Source: BOKV01 sp041987205 (lineage in GTDB: Bacteria; Pseudomonadota; Alphaproteobacteria; Rhizobiales; Rhizobiaceae). Taken from it: 8,897 nucleotides of DNA. Below the pieces are notes generated by a model. The model made no database searches, was not told the origin of the DNA, and saw nothing but the letters and a program-made list of their open reading frames with translations. Positions 1-6,420 of this stretch are shown here, one piece after another (position 1 is the first letter of the stretch; each line of letters opens with the position of its first letter). The stretch is taken from contig JBHIWX010000131.1 of the NCBI GenBank assembly GCA_041987205.1, positions 1 through 8,897 on the forward strand, given 5' to 3'. A program made the position numbers and the translations under genes.

Positions 1-1060
1 CCAGCTTGAGCAGGCGTACTTCGTGGTCGTTGATGAAGACCTCGTCCTGCTCGTTGATGTAGGGAAGCTGGTTGCCGGCCGTATCGACCATGAAGAAATA
101 CGGGTTGGCGACGAAATGGCGGCCTTCCGTGGTTTCCTTGATGGTGATGTGGCTCTCTAGCGTCGGATAGACGGCCTTCGGCAGGTTGGCGACGATGTCT
201 GGATGGTTGAGCATCGGTGTCGCGGTATCGGTCCAATCCGAATTGCCGTAATAGGCCTTGATCGCGTCATAGCCGTTCTCGAAGCCCAGCGACTTGGCGT
301 ATTCGTCGGCGTTGTCGGCAATCTCGGGATGGAACATGCCGAGGAAGTGCTTGGGCTGGAAGGCCTGGCCGTAATGCGTGGCGAAGTGGGCCAGCAGGCC
401 CGGCTTCGGCGCCGGCAGAATGAACTTCACGGTCTCGGGATCGATGACCTCGACCTGCATGCGCTCGCCGCCGACCAGGACATAGTCCTTCGGCTTCTCG
501 AACACGTTGGTGTCCATTTCCAGATTGTCGTACCAGAACTTGATGTCCTCGGCGGTGAACGGCTCGCCGTCGGACCATTTGTGACCCTTGCGCAGGAAGA
601 AGGTCAGCTCGGTAAAGTCGTCGTTCCACTCCCAGCCCTTGGCGACGTTCGGCACGATCGTCTGGAGATCGTCGGAATAGCGCACGAGGTTGACGTGGCG
701 GGTCGACAGGAAGTCGGACGTGCCGGCCTCGGTCGCATTGGACAGCGCGTCGAGCGTGCCGCCATACTTGCCGATCGATTCATAGGGCACGACGACCAGC
801 GGCTCTTCCGGCAGGCGCTCTGCGAGCGGCGGAAGCTCGGGGTTGCCCTGGATCTGGGCGTTCAGGTCGCCGATGGCCGGGTTTTCGGAGAAGGAAAGTT
901 CGCAGCTCGCGGTTTCCTGGAACTCGGCGAGCTCGAACTGCTGGGGATAGGTGCCTTCGGCCACGCCCTGCATGTCGCCGACGGTAATCGTCGGGCATGC
1001 GGCCGAGGCCACACCCGCAAATGCGAGATAGGCTACGCCCGATAGAAGAATTCTTTTCAC
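1..1060 (-). CDS. Family 5 ABC transporter solute-binding protein, N-terminal part (cut by window edge)
   Basis: 353 codons are visible and the C-terminal part lies beyond position 1. The GTG start at 1060 is preceded by AAGGGAG with a 7-nt gap. It opens on a clear Sec signal peptide: K2-R3, a hydrophobic stretch to about residue 18, and a likely cut after A18-S19-A20. No lipobox is obvious, so a free periplasmic protein is expected. Residues about 135-180 carry the usual SBP_bac_5 pattern, including RKGHKWSDGEPFTAEDIKFW (157-176). Such proteins deliver peptides, opines, oligosaccharides or nickel to an ABC permease. The substrate here is not readable. The stretch of about 85 residues between the signal and the family core, with C22 and C53, is longer than in classic DppA/OppA proteins and suggests the large (600-700 aa) rhizobial type. 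A 290-bp gap separates it from the phosphonate genes, so it is probably its own transcription unit. A role in phosphonate uptake is possible but unsupported. Family assignment is firm, function is not. Confidence 0.88.
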   Translation of the reverse strand, partial: MKRILLSGVAYLAFAGVASAACPTITVGDMQGVAEGTYPQQFELAEFQETASCELSFSENPAIGDLNAQIQGNPELPPLAERLPEEPLVVVPYESIGKYGGTLDALSNATEAGTSDFLSTRHVNLVRYSDDLQTIVPNVAKGWEWNDDFTELTFFLRKGHKWSDGEPFTAEDIKFWYDNLEMDTNVFEKPKDYVLVGGERMQVEVIDPETVKFILPAPKPGLLAHFATHYGQAFQPKHFLGMFHPEIADNADEYAKSLGFENGYDAIKAYYGNSDWTDTATPMLNHPDIVANLPKAVYPTLESHITIKETTEGRHFVANPYFFMVDTAGNQLPYINEQDEVFINDHEVRLLKL

Positions 1061-1067
1061 GTTGATG

Positions 1068-1074
1068 CTCCCTT
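1068..1074 (-). promoter_or_regulatory. Ribosome binding site of the solute-binding protein
   Basis: AAGGGAG read on the minus strand lies 7 nt before the GTG at 1060. It decides the start. The frame stays open upstream for 45 codons back to a TAG at 1198-1196, with no ATG, but only the GTG at 1060 puts the signal peptide at the N-terminus. Confidence 0.7.
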
Positions 1075-1305
1075 CAAGTAGCTGGCTTGTCTCGTTGGTG
1101 GCGAGCGGCCCGGTCTTCACGGCTTCATTCTTGATGACGTCTGCGCCGATATACTTGTTGACCTTGCTTGTTTTTCTGCCGGTTTTGCGCTGCCCCTAAC
1201 ACCCATCTTCGGCCCATACGCGGCGCGATGCAATCGCAAACACGATCCCGGCCGATCCAGTGGATGAATAGTGCGCCAAGATGACAGATAGATGAAAACT
1301 ATTCC

Positions 1306-1317
1306 GGTTATACAACC
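1306..1317. repeat. 12-bp near-palindrome, possible operator
   Basis: GGTTATACAACC on the plus strand is symmetric except for one base pair next to the centre. It lies about 245 bp upstream of the solute-binding protein start and 31 bp beyond the EamA stop. The form resembles operators of GntR-type repressors in a general way. This is a resemblance only, since a 12-mer of this kind can occur by chance. Confidence 0.3.
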
Positions 1318-1338
1318 ATAAGCTCAGTCGATTGCTTT

Positions 1339-1361
1339 CTGTTTTTCTCATGAAAAAACAG
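1339..1361 (-). terminator. Inverted repeat across the EamA stop codon, possible weak terminator
   Basis: CTGTTTTT (1339-1346) and AAAAACAG (1354-1361) form an 8-bp perfect stem around a 7-nt loop that contains the stop codon of the EamA gene. The stem is A/T-rich with only two G-C pairs, and on the minus strand no T-run follows it. It is therefore not a textbook intrinsic terminator. Its place at the operon's last gene makes an mRNA-end role conceivable. Confidence 0.3.
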
Positions 1362-2196
1362 TTAGTAAGAGAATGCCGCAGAGTACGATTCCGGCTGAAA
1401 ATACCCGGATCCGCCAGGGCCTTTCCCCAAACAGGATGACGCCGATGAGCGCGGCGATCAGCACGCTGGATTCACGCACCGCCGATATGGGACCCAGCGG
1501 AGCAAGCGTGGCGGCATAGATCACGAGGCCATAGGCCGCCGCCGACAGCACACCGCCGGCAAGTCCCCAGCCGTAAATGCGCGTTGGAACCGACAACAGT
1601 CGCGCGCGCTGCTGCCAGAAAATGAAGAACATCACGCAGCCTTCGGCGATGAACAGCCAGCCAATATAGCCGCGCGGACTGTCCGCCAGCCTGACGCCCA
1701 GCCCGTCCACCACCGAATAGGTGGCGATGGTGATCCCGGTCAGCAGGGCAAATCCCACGGCCTTGCCGTCGGAGCGACCGTTCCGTGCACCGAATGCCAG
1801 CGCCATGATGCCGGCGGATATCAGCAGGATGCCGGCCCATGCATTGGTCCCGAGTTTTTCGGAGGCGAACAGGAAGCCGCCCGAAGCGACCAGCAACGGC
1901 GCCGCGCCGCGCGCGATCGGATAGACCTGGCTCAGATCGCCAAGCCGATAGGACGCCAGGAGGAACCAGTAGTAGAACCAGTGGATGATCGTCGAGGCGA
2001 GAAGATAGGGCAGGCTTTCGACCGCCGGCAGATCGGTGCCGGCGGCAATGACGATCCCGGCCAGCACATGGCCGAACGAGATCATCGCCATCATGAGCGC
2101 GCGCTCACCGGCATGTTTCAGCATCGCGTTCCAGGTCGCGTGCAGAAACGCGGCGGCCAGCACCATGACCAGCGCGATGTCGCTATGTTCGCCCAT
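1348..2196 (-). CDS. EamA/DMT-superfamily inner-membrane transporter, last gene of the phosphonate operon
   Basis: 282 residues, a normal length for a ten-helix EamA protein. Two homologous halves are visible, about 7-136 and 147-280, each with roughly five hydrophobic segments. The paired family motifs are PIARGAAPLLVA (93-104) near the end of half one and ISAVRESSVLIAALIGVILF (237-256) in half two. HATWNAMLKH (19-28) in the first helix is a variant common in one EamA subgroup. The ATG at 2196 lies 18 bp after the pbfA stop. No good ribosome binding site precedes it, so translational coupling to pbfA is likely. DMT proteins move small metabolites such as amino acids, often outward. The operon position suggests a phosphonate, the intermediate phosphonoacetate, or products such as alanine or acetate, but nothing in the sequence selects among them. 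Family call secure, substrate unknown. Confidence 0.88.
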   Translation of the reverse strand: MGEHSDIALVMVLAAAFLHATWNAMLKHAGERALMMAMISFGHVLAGIVIAAGTDLPAVESLPYLLASTIIHWFYYWFLLASYRLGDLSQVYPIARGAAPLLVASGGFLFASEKLGTNAWAGILLISAGIMALAFGARNGRSDGKAVGFALLTGITIATYSVVDGLGVRLADSPRGYIGWLFIAEGCVMFFIFWQQRARLLSVPTRIYGWGLAGGVLSAAAYGLVIYAATLAPLGPISAVRESSVLIAALIGVILFGERPWRIRVFSAGIVLCGILLLTVFS

Positions 2197-2214
2197 TCGC
2201 GCCGGCGGCCCCGG

Positions 2215-3606
2215 TCAGCCGGCCGCGGCCGAGGCGGCCTCGATGGCATCCTCGACAATGGTCAGCGCATGATCGAGGTCGTCTCGCGCGATCGTCAGCG
2301 GCGGCGACAGCGTCAGCACCGAGCCGGCGGAGATCTTGAAGCTCAGCCCGGCGTCGAGGCAGCGATAGAACACATCCTCGGCCAGCACCCGCGCGGGCTC
2401 CTTCGTCTCGCGGTCGGTAACAAGATCGACGCCAAACATCAGCCCCCTGCCCCGCACATTGCCGATCGCCGGGGTCTTGCTCGCGAATTCCGAGAGGCGC
2501 TTGAGCGCATGGGCGCCGAGTTCGGCGGAACGCTCGACCAGCCCTTCTTCCTCGATGATCTCCAGCGTGGTCAGGGCCGCGCGCGCGGTGACCGGGTTCT
2601 TCTCGTGCGTATAGTGGCCGATGGCGAAATCGCCCGCGACATCGAGTTCCTCCCGCGCCAGCACCGCGGCGATCGGCAGAATGCCGCCGCCCAGCGCCTT
2701 GCCGACGACGACGATGTCGGGCGTCGCGCCATCATGCTCATGGGCAAAGAACGTGCCCGTCTTGCCGAGGCCGGTCGGGATTTCATCGAAGATCAGCAAG
2801 GCCTTGTGACGGTCGCAAACCGCCCGCACCTTCAGCCAGAAGCCCGGCGGCGGCGGATTGGGCGTGGCGCGCATCGGCTCGCCGATGAAGGCGGCGACAT
2901 CGCCCTCCTTCTCCATGACGTAGTCGATCATGCTGGCGCAGGCCTTGCCGCTCGCCTCGGCCGTGGCGTGGCCATAGGGGCAACGATAGGCATCATAGGG
3001 CGCGACATGTTCGGCACCGGGCAGTAGCGGTCCGGCAATGTGCGAGCGAAAAGTGGCCTCGCCGCCGACCGATGCCGCGCCGAACCCGGCGCCGTGAAAC
3101 GCGTCCCAGAAGGATACCGTCTTGAACCGGCCGGTCGCGGCACGTGCAATCTTGAGCGCCACTTCGTTGGCGTCCGAACCGCCCGTGGTGAACAGCAGCT
3201 TCCACCTGCCGCCGGAAGCTTTTGCGAGCTTGCCCGTCAGTTTTTCGGCCAGTTCGATGGCCGGCTCGTCGGTGAAACGGCGCGGCGTGAAGCTGAGCTC
3301 ATCAAGCTGCCGCTTGATCGCCGCGACGAGGCGCGGATGGCCATAGCCGATGTGGTGAACGGAATTGCCGTGGAAATCCATGTAGCGGCGGCCGTCGGCA
3401 TCCTCGATCCAAATGCCCTCGGCCTTGGCGATCGCCGACATGACGGGGGTCGACAGCGACTGGTGCAGGAAAACTTCGGTATCGCGCGCGACGAGATCGG
3501 CCGTGCGTCCGCCGCGCTGACGCGCCTGCCATGCGGCGCGCGCGGCAGACGTATTGGACTCGCCTTCGGTGTGGATATGCTTGGGAGCGTCCCCGGTATG
3601 GTTCAC
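2215..3606 (-). CDS. pbfA: Class III aminotransferase-fold PLP enzyme, probable (R)-1-hydroxy-2-aminoethylphosphonate ammonia-lyase
   Basis: 463 residues, fold type I PLP enzyme. PLP features visible: phosphate-binding TTGGSDANE (140-148), ring-stacking DAFHG (168-172), D274 in LIFDEIPTGLGKTG for the pyridine nitrogen, and Schiff-base lysine K303 in VVVGKALGGG. The N-terminal stretch with HTEGESNTSAAR (12-23), FLHQSLSTPV and MDFHGNSVHHIGYGHP (76-91) matches what I recall of the PbfA group. PbfA is a lyase, not a transaminase: it eliminates ammonia from (R)-1-hydroxy-AEP to give phosphonoacetaldehyde, the product PhnW makes from AEP. The ethanolamine-phosphate phospholyases are close relatives with the same fold. 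GTG start at 3606, with AAGGA 7 nt upstream; the phnY stop lies 25 bp before. Lying between phnY and a transporter supports the pathway role. The alternative is a transaminase or phospholyase of unknown substrate. Confidence 0.78.
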   Translation of the reverse strand: MNHTGDAPKHIHTEGESNTSAARAAWQARQRGGRTADLVARDTEVFLHQSLSTPVMSAIAKAEGIWIEDADGRRYMDFHGNSVHHIGYGHPRLVAAIKRQLDELSFTPRRFTDEPAIELAEKLTGKLAKASGGRWKLLFTTGGSDANEVALKIARAATGRFKTVSFWDAFHGAGFGAASVGGEATFRSHIAGPLLPGAEHVAPYDAYRCPYGHATAEASGKACASMIDYVMEKEGDVAAFIGEPMRATPNPPPPGFWLKVRAVCDRHKALLIFDEIPTGLGKTGTFFAHEHDGATPDIVVVGKALGGGILPIAAVLAREELDVAGDFAIGHYTHEKNPVTARAALTTLEIIEEEGLVERSAELGAHALKRLSEFASKTPAIGNVRGRGLMFGVDLVTDRETKEPARVLAEDVFYRCLDAGLSFKISAGSVLTLSPPLTIARDDLDHALTIVEDAIEAASAAAG

Positions 3607-3613
3607 GCGGAAT

Positions 3614-3618
3614 TCCTT
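3614..3618 (-). promoter_or_regulatory. Ribosome binding site of pbfA
   Basis: AAGGA on the minus strand, 7 nt before the GTG at 3606, in the 25-bp gap after phnY. It supports GTG as the true start of pbfA. Confidence 0.65.
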
Positions 3619-3631
3619 GCACCAGTCCCGA

Positions 3632-5089
3632 TCAGGCGGGCCACGGCATGGACCATGTCTTGACCTGTGTAAAGAATTTCATCGCCTCGAGCACGCCTTC
3701 CTTCACGCCATTGCCGGAATCCTTGATGCCACCGAAGGGCGACATCTCGATACGGTAGCCCGGCTGCTCCCAGATGTTGACCGTACCGACCTCGAGCCCC
3801 TCGATGAAGGCCGTGGCGCGGTCGAGCCGGTTGGTACAGACACCGGAGGAAAGCCCAAAAGGCGTGGAATTGGAGATCGCCATGACCTCCTCGTCATTGT
3901 CGGGCACGCGGACGATCGGCACGATCGGACCGAAGGTCTCCTCGAAGACCAGTTCGCTCTCATGCGGCACGTGGTCGACAACGATGGGCGGCAGCAGCGC
4001 GCCCTTGCGGCCCGGATCGTAAAGCACCTTCGCGCCGGCCTTCTCGGCCTCGTAGACGCGTCGCTCGAAAGTGGCAGCGGCATCCTCGTGGATGACGCAG
4101 CCGAGCTCGGTCTCGGGATCGGCCGGGTCGCCGAACTTGATGGCCTTTGCCTTTTCCAGGATCATCGGCACGAGCGTATCGGCGACGCTTTCCTGCACCA
4201 GGATGCGCTTGACCGCCGTGCAGCGCTGACCGGAATTGCCGGTGGCGCCGGCGACCGCGATGGTCGCCGCCTTTTCGAGATCGGCTTCGCTCAGATCGTT
4301 GAGCACGATCAGCGGATCGTTGCCGCCAAGCTCTAGCGCGGCACGCTTGTAACCGGCCTTCTCCGCTATCATCTTGCCGACCTTCACGCCGCCGGTGAAG
4401 GTGATGATGTCGATGTTTGGATCGGAGATCATGGCGTCGCCGATGTCGCGCGGCCAGCCGGTGACGATCTGGAACATTTCGTGCGGCAGGCCGGCGTCAT
4501 ACAGGATATCGGCAAGCATGATCGCGGTCAGCGGCGTCAGTTCGGTCGGCTTGCACACCACGCAATTGTTGGTGGCAATGGCCGGCGCGATCTTGTGCGC
4601 CACCATGTTGAGCGGATGGTTGAACGGCGTGATCGCCGAGATCGCCCGCACCGGCTCACGCTTGGTGAAGATTTTGCGCTGCTTGCCGTTCGGCGTCAGG
4701 TCGCAGGAGAAGATCTGCCCGTCGTCGAGTATGGCGAGCTGGCCGGCCAGCATGAACACGTCGTAGGACCGCGTCGTCTCGTAGATCGCATGCTTCTGCG
4801 AGATTCCGAGTTCGAGGCGGATCGTGGTGGCGATGGCCTCGCGGCGCTCGGCGATGAGTTGCGCGGCCCTGAACAGGATCTGCTGGCGCTCGTAGCGCGT
4901 CAGCTTGGGCTTGTAGTTCGCAGCGATCTCAAAGGCTTCCGACGCGTGGCTCGCATTGCCCGCCGGCACGGTGCCGATCACCTCATTGGTGTAGGGATAG
5001 CGTACCTCGATCACATCGGCAGCATCGACCTTGCGTCCGCCAATGCGCATGGCTTCGCGGCGGATATCTGGCTTGGTGGCGATATTCAT
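3632..5089 (-). CDS. phnY: Phosphonoacetaldehyde dehydrogenase (NAD+-dependent)
   Basis: 485 residues, aldehyde dehydrogenase superfamily, cytoplasmic. It oxidises phosphonoacetaldehyde to phosphonoacetate, the step between PhnW/PbfA and PhnA. Catalytic features seen: nucleophile C290 in GNSGQRCTAVKR, general base E253 in ALELGGNDPL, oxyanion-hole N157 in ITPFNHPL, the nucleotide-binding part VVCKPTELTP (177-186) and FTGG (231-234), and the late EETFGPIVP motif. Length equals that remembered for the S. meliloti PhnY. The ATG at 5089 begins 8 bp after the phnA stop. GAGG, part of which is the phnA stop codon itself, lies 6 nt upstream, so the two genes are probably translationally coupled. By sequence alone it could be another ALDH such as a glyceraldehyde-3-phosphate or succinate-semialdehyde type. 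Position between phnA and pbfA makes the phosphonate role strong. Confidence 0.92.
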   Translation of the reverse strand: MNIATKPDIRREAMRIGGRKVDAADVIEVRYPYTNEVIGTVPAGNASHASEAFEIAANYKPKLTRYERQQILFRAAQLIAERREAIATTIRLELGISQKHAIYETTRSYDVFMLAGQLAILDDGQIFSCDLTPNGKQRKIFTKREPVRAISAITPFNHPLNMVAHKIAPAIATNNCVVCKPTELTPLTAIMLADILYDAGLPHEMFQIVTGWPRDIGDAMISDPNIDIITFTGGVKVGKMIAEKAGYKRAALELGGNDPLIVLNDLSEADLEKAATIAVAGATGNSGQRCTAVKRILVQESVADTLVPMILEKAKAIKFGDPADPETELGCVIHEDAAATFERRVYEAEKAGAKVLYDPGRKGALLPPIVVDHVPHESELVFEETFGPIVPIVRVPDNDEEVMAISNSTPFGLSSGVCTNRLDRATAFIEGLEVGTVNIWEQPGYRIEMSPFGGIKDSGNGVKEGVLEAMKFFTQVKTWSMPWPA

Positions 5090-5095
5090 GGCGGG

Positions 5096-5099
5096 CCTC
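5096..5099 (-). promoter_or_regulatory. Ribosome binding site of phnY overlapping the phnA stop codon
   Basis: The phnA stop TGA (5100-5098) runs into GG, forming GAGG 6 nt before the phnY ATG. Ribosomes finishing phnA would be placed directly on the phnY start. Confidence 0.55.
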
Positions 5100-6351
5100 A
5101 GAGTGCCGCCGCCATGGCGGCGTAGAAGAAGGCGTCGAAATTGCGCAGGGCCGGCGCCGAAGGCATGTCCGGCAGGACGCGGTTGACGATGAACGGCACT
5201 TCCTGCTCGGTCAGTCCGCCATGCGAACGCAGTGGTTCCTTGAGCGCCGCCAGATCGTGGCGGTGCGCGCTGGTGCCAATGGTGATGTTCTCGCCGGAAA
5301 CCATGACGATGTCGCCGATACGGTCGGCCGGCAGTTCGAAGCGCTCGACCGCCTCCTCGCGCGTGATTGCGACGGTGATGCCGTCGATCGCCTTCAGTTT
5401 CGCGATGATGTCATCGCGATCCGCACCCTCCGGCAAATAGGCCGTGGCAAACGAGCCGAGCGCGCCGTGGTGGACGACGTAAGGATCGGTAATCGGCAGG
5501 ATGACACGGGCGGCGTCCTTGCCGAGCCAGGCATCCAGCAGGTCCTGGACATAGACAACCGCCGGCGAACCGTCAGCCAGGTGCTTCGGCTTCATGCCGT
5601 GGTCGGCCGTGACGACAATGGCCGCGCCGGCCGCGTCGAGTTCGCCCAGATAGCGATCGAACATGGCGTAGAAGTCATTCGCTTCCTTGTCGCCCGGCGC
5701 ATATTTGTGCTGCACGTAGTCGGTCGTCGTCAGATACATGACGTCGGGGCGCATCTCGGCCAGCAGCTTGACACCTGCGGCGAAGACGAACTCGGACAGT
5801 TCCGCCGAATAGACTTCCGGCACCGGCTTGCCGAGCCAGTTCGACGCGTTGTCGATGCCGTTTTCCGACTTCGTCGTCGTGTTCGACTTTTCCGAGGAAA
5901 AGCACACCGCCGTGCCGTCCGCGAAGGTCAGGCCGTGGCCTAGCAGCGCGCGCAGCTTGTCCTTGGCGGTGACGACGGCGACCTTGAAACCGGCATCCTG
6001 GAACGCCTTGAAGATGGTCGGCGCGCGCAGGAAGCGCGGATCGTTCATCATCACCTCTTCGCCCGTTTCGGGCTCGTAGAGGTAGTTGCCGCAGATGCCG
6101 TGAATGACCGGCGGGCGGCCCGTCGCGATCGACAGATTGTTGGGATTGGTGAAGCTCGGGATGACCGAATGCGCGAGCCGGTCCGTACCGGTTTCGCGGA
6201 TGCGCTTCAGGTTCGGCATCAGACCGGCCCTGATCGCCACGTCGAGATATTCCGGCTCGCAACCGTCGAGGCAAATGGCGATGGCCGGCACTTTCGGCCG
6301 CTCATAGGCGCGGTCGTTGACGGTGACGGGTGTGGGGCTGTGGCGGTTCAT
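5098..6351 (-). CDS. phnA: Phosphonoacetate hydrolase, C-P bond cleaving
   Basis: 417 residues, alkaline phosphatase superfamily, two-metal (zinc-type) hydrolase. It splits phosphonoacetate into acetate and inorganic phosphate. From the ATG at 6351 the expected residues are D29 in CLDG, nucleophile T68 in PSFTNPNN, D211 and H215 in TDYVQH, D250-H251 in TADHG, and H377 in RSHGG. These positions agree, one for one, with the numbering I remember for the S. meliloti enzyme, so the metal site and nucleophile look complete. The same agreement favours the ATG at 6351 over the in-frame TTG at 6369. The ATG also has GGAAAGA 9 nt upstream, while the TTG has no convincing site. It follows phnW by 69 bp and is coupled to phnY. 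This is the pathway's phosphonoacetate hydrolase, not the unrelated small E. coli protein also once called PhnA. Confidence 0.95.
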   Translation of the reverse strand: MNRHSPTPVTVNDRAYERPKVPAIAICLDGCEPEYLDVAIRAGLMPNLKRIRETGTDRLAHSVIPSFTNPNNLSIATGRPPVIHGICGNYLYEPETGEEVMMNDPRFLRAPTIFKAFQDAGFKVAVVTAKDKLRALLGHGLTFADGTAVCFSSEKSNTTTKSENGIDNASNWLGKPVPEVYSAELSEFVFAAGVKLLAEMRPDVMYLTTTDYVQHKYAPGDKEANDFYAMFDRYLGELDAAGAAIVVTADHGMKPKHLADGSPAVVYVQDLLDAWLGKDAARVILPITDPYVVHHGALGSFATAYLPEGADRDDIIAKLKAIDGITVAITREEAVERFELPADRIGDIVMVSGENITIGTSAHRHDLAALKEPLRSHGGLTEQEVPFIVNRVLPDMPSAPALRNFDAFFYAAMAAAL

Positions 6352-6360
6352 GGCGATACG

Positions 6361-6367
6361 TCTTTCC
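6361..6367 (-). promoter_or_regulatory. Ribosome binding site of phnA
   Basis: GGAAAGA on the minus strand, 9 nt before the ATG at 6351. It overlaps the alternative TTG start at 6369, which argues that the shorter reading is the real one. Confidence 0.55.
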
Positions 6368-6378
6368 AATTGTTCTGT

Positions 6379-6397
6379 CGGCCTGCCGGGCAGGCCG
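6379..6397. repeat. Perfect 19-bp GC-rich palindrome between phnW and phnA
   Basis: CGGCCTGCCGGGCAGGCCG has 9-bp arms around one central base. In RNA it would fold into a strong hairpin of 8 bp with a 3-nt loop. It lies in the 69-bp gap, between the phnW stop and the phnA ribosome binding site. On the minus strand GACAGAACAA follows, with no T-run, so it is not an intrinsic terminator. An mRNA-processing or stability element that tunes phnW against phnA is a possible reading. A dispersed repeat is another. Confidence 0.6.
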
Positions 6398-6420
6398 CAA
6401 TCATCTGTGTCGGGGCCCGG

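Larger units (their letters stand above)
1061..1347. other. Intergenic region between the EamA gene and the solute-binding protein gene
   Basis: This 287-bp gap holds no gene that I can support. It is more AT-rich at its right end (about 1280-1347) than the neighbouring genes. It should contain the promoter and 5' leader of the solute-binding protein gene, but I could not pick a convincing -35/-10 pair. Two small symmetric elements in it are listed separately: a near-palindrome at 1306-1317 and an inverted repeat around the EamA stop at 1339-1361. Confidence 0.5.

Noticed and set aside
203..1045. Plus-strand open frame of 280 codons opposite the solute-binding protein
   Set aside because: The minus strand reads as a signal peptide followed by a family 5 binding protein throughout, so this frame is only its shadow.
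1061..1195. N-terminal extension of the solute-binding protein by the 45 open codons upstream of GTG 1060, for example from the GTG at 1120
   Set aside because: It would bury the signal peptide inside the protein. No ATG is available, and the best ribosome binding site points to 1060.
1981..3027. Plus-strand open frame of 348 codons opposite pbfA and the EamA gene
   Set aside because: Low-complexity Arg/Asp/Gly-rich product that spans two well-supported opposite-strand genes. No recognisable domain.
6352..6369. TTG start for phnA, adding six residues
   Set aside because: No clear ribosome binding site precedes it. The ATG at 6351 has one and gives active-site numbering that agrees with the S. 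meliloti enzyme.
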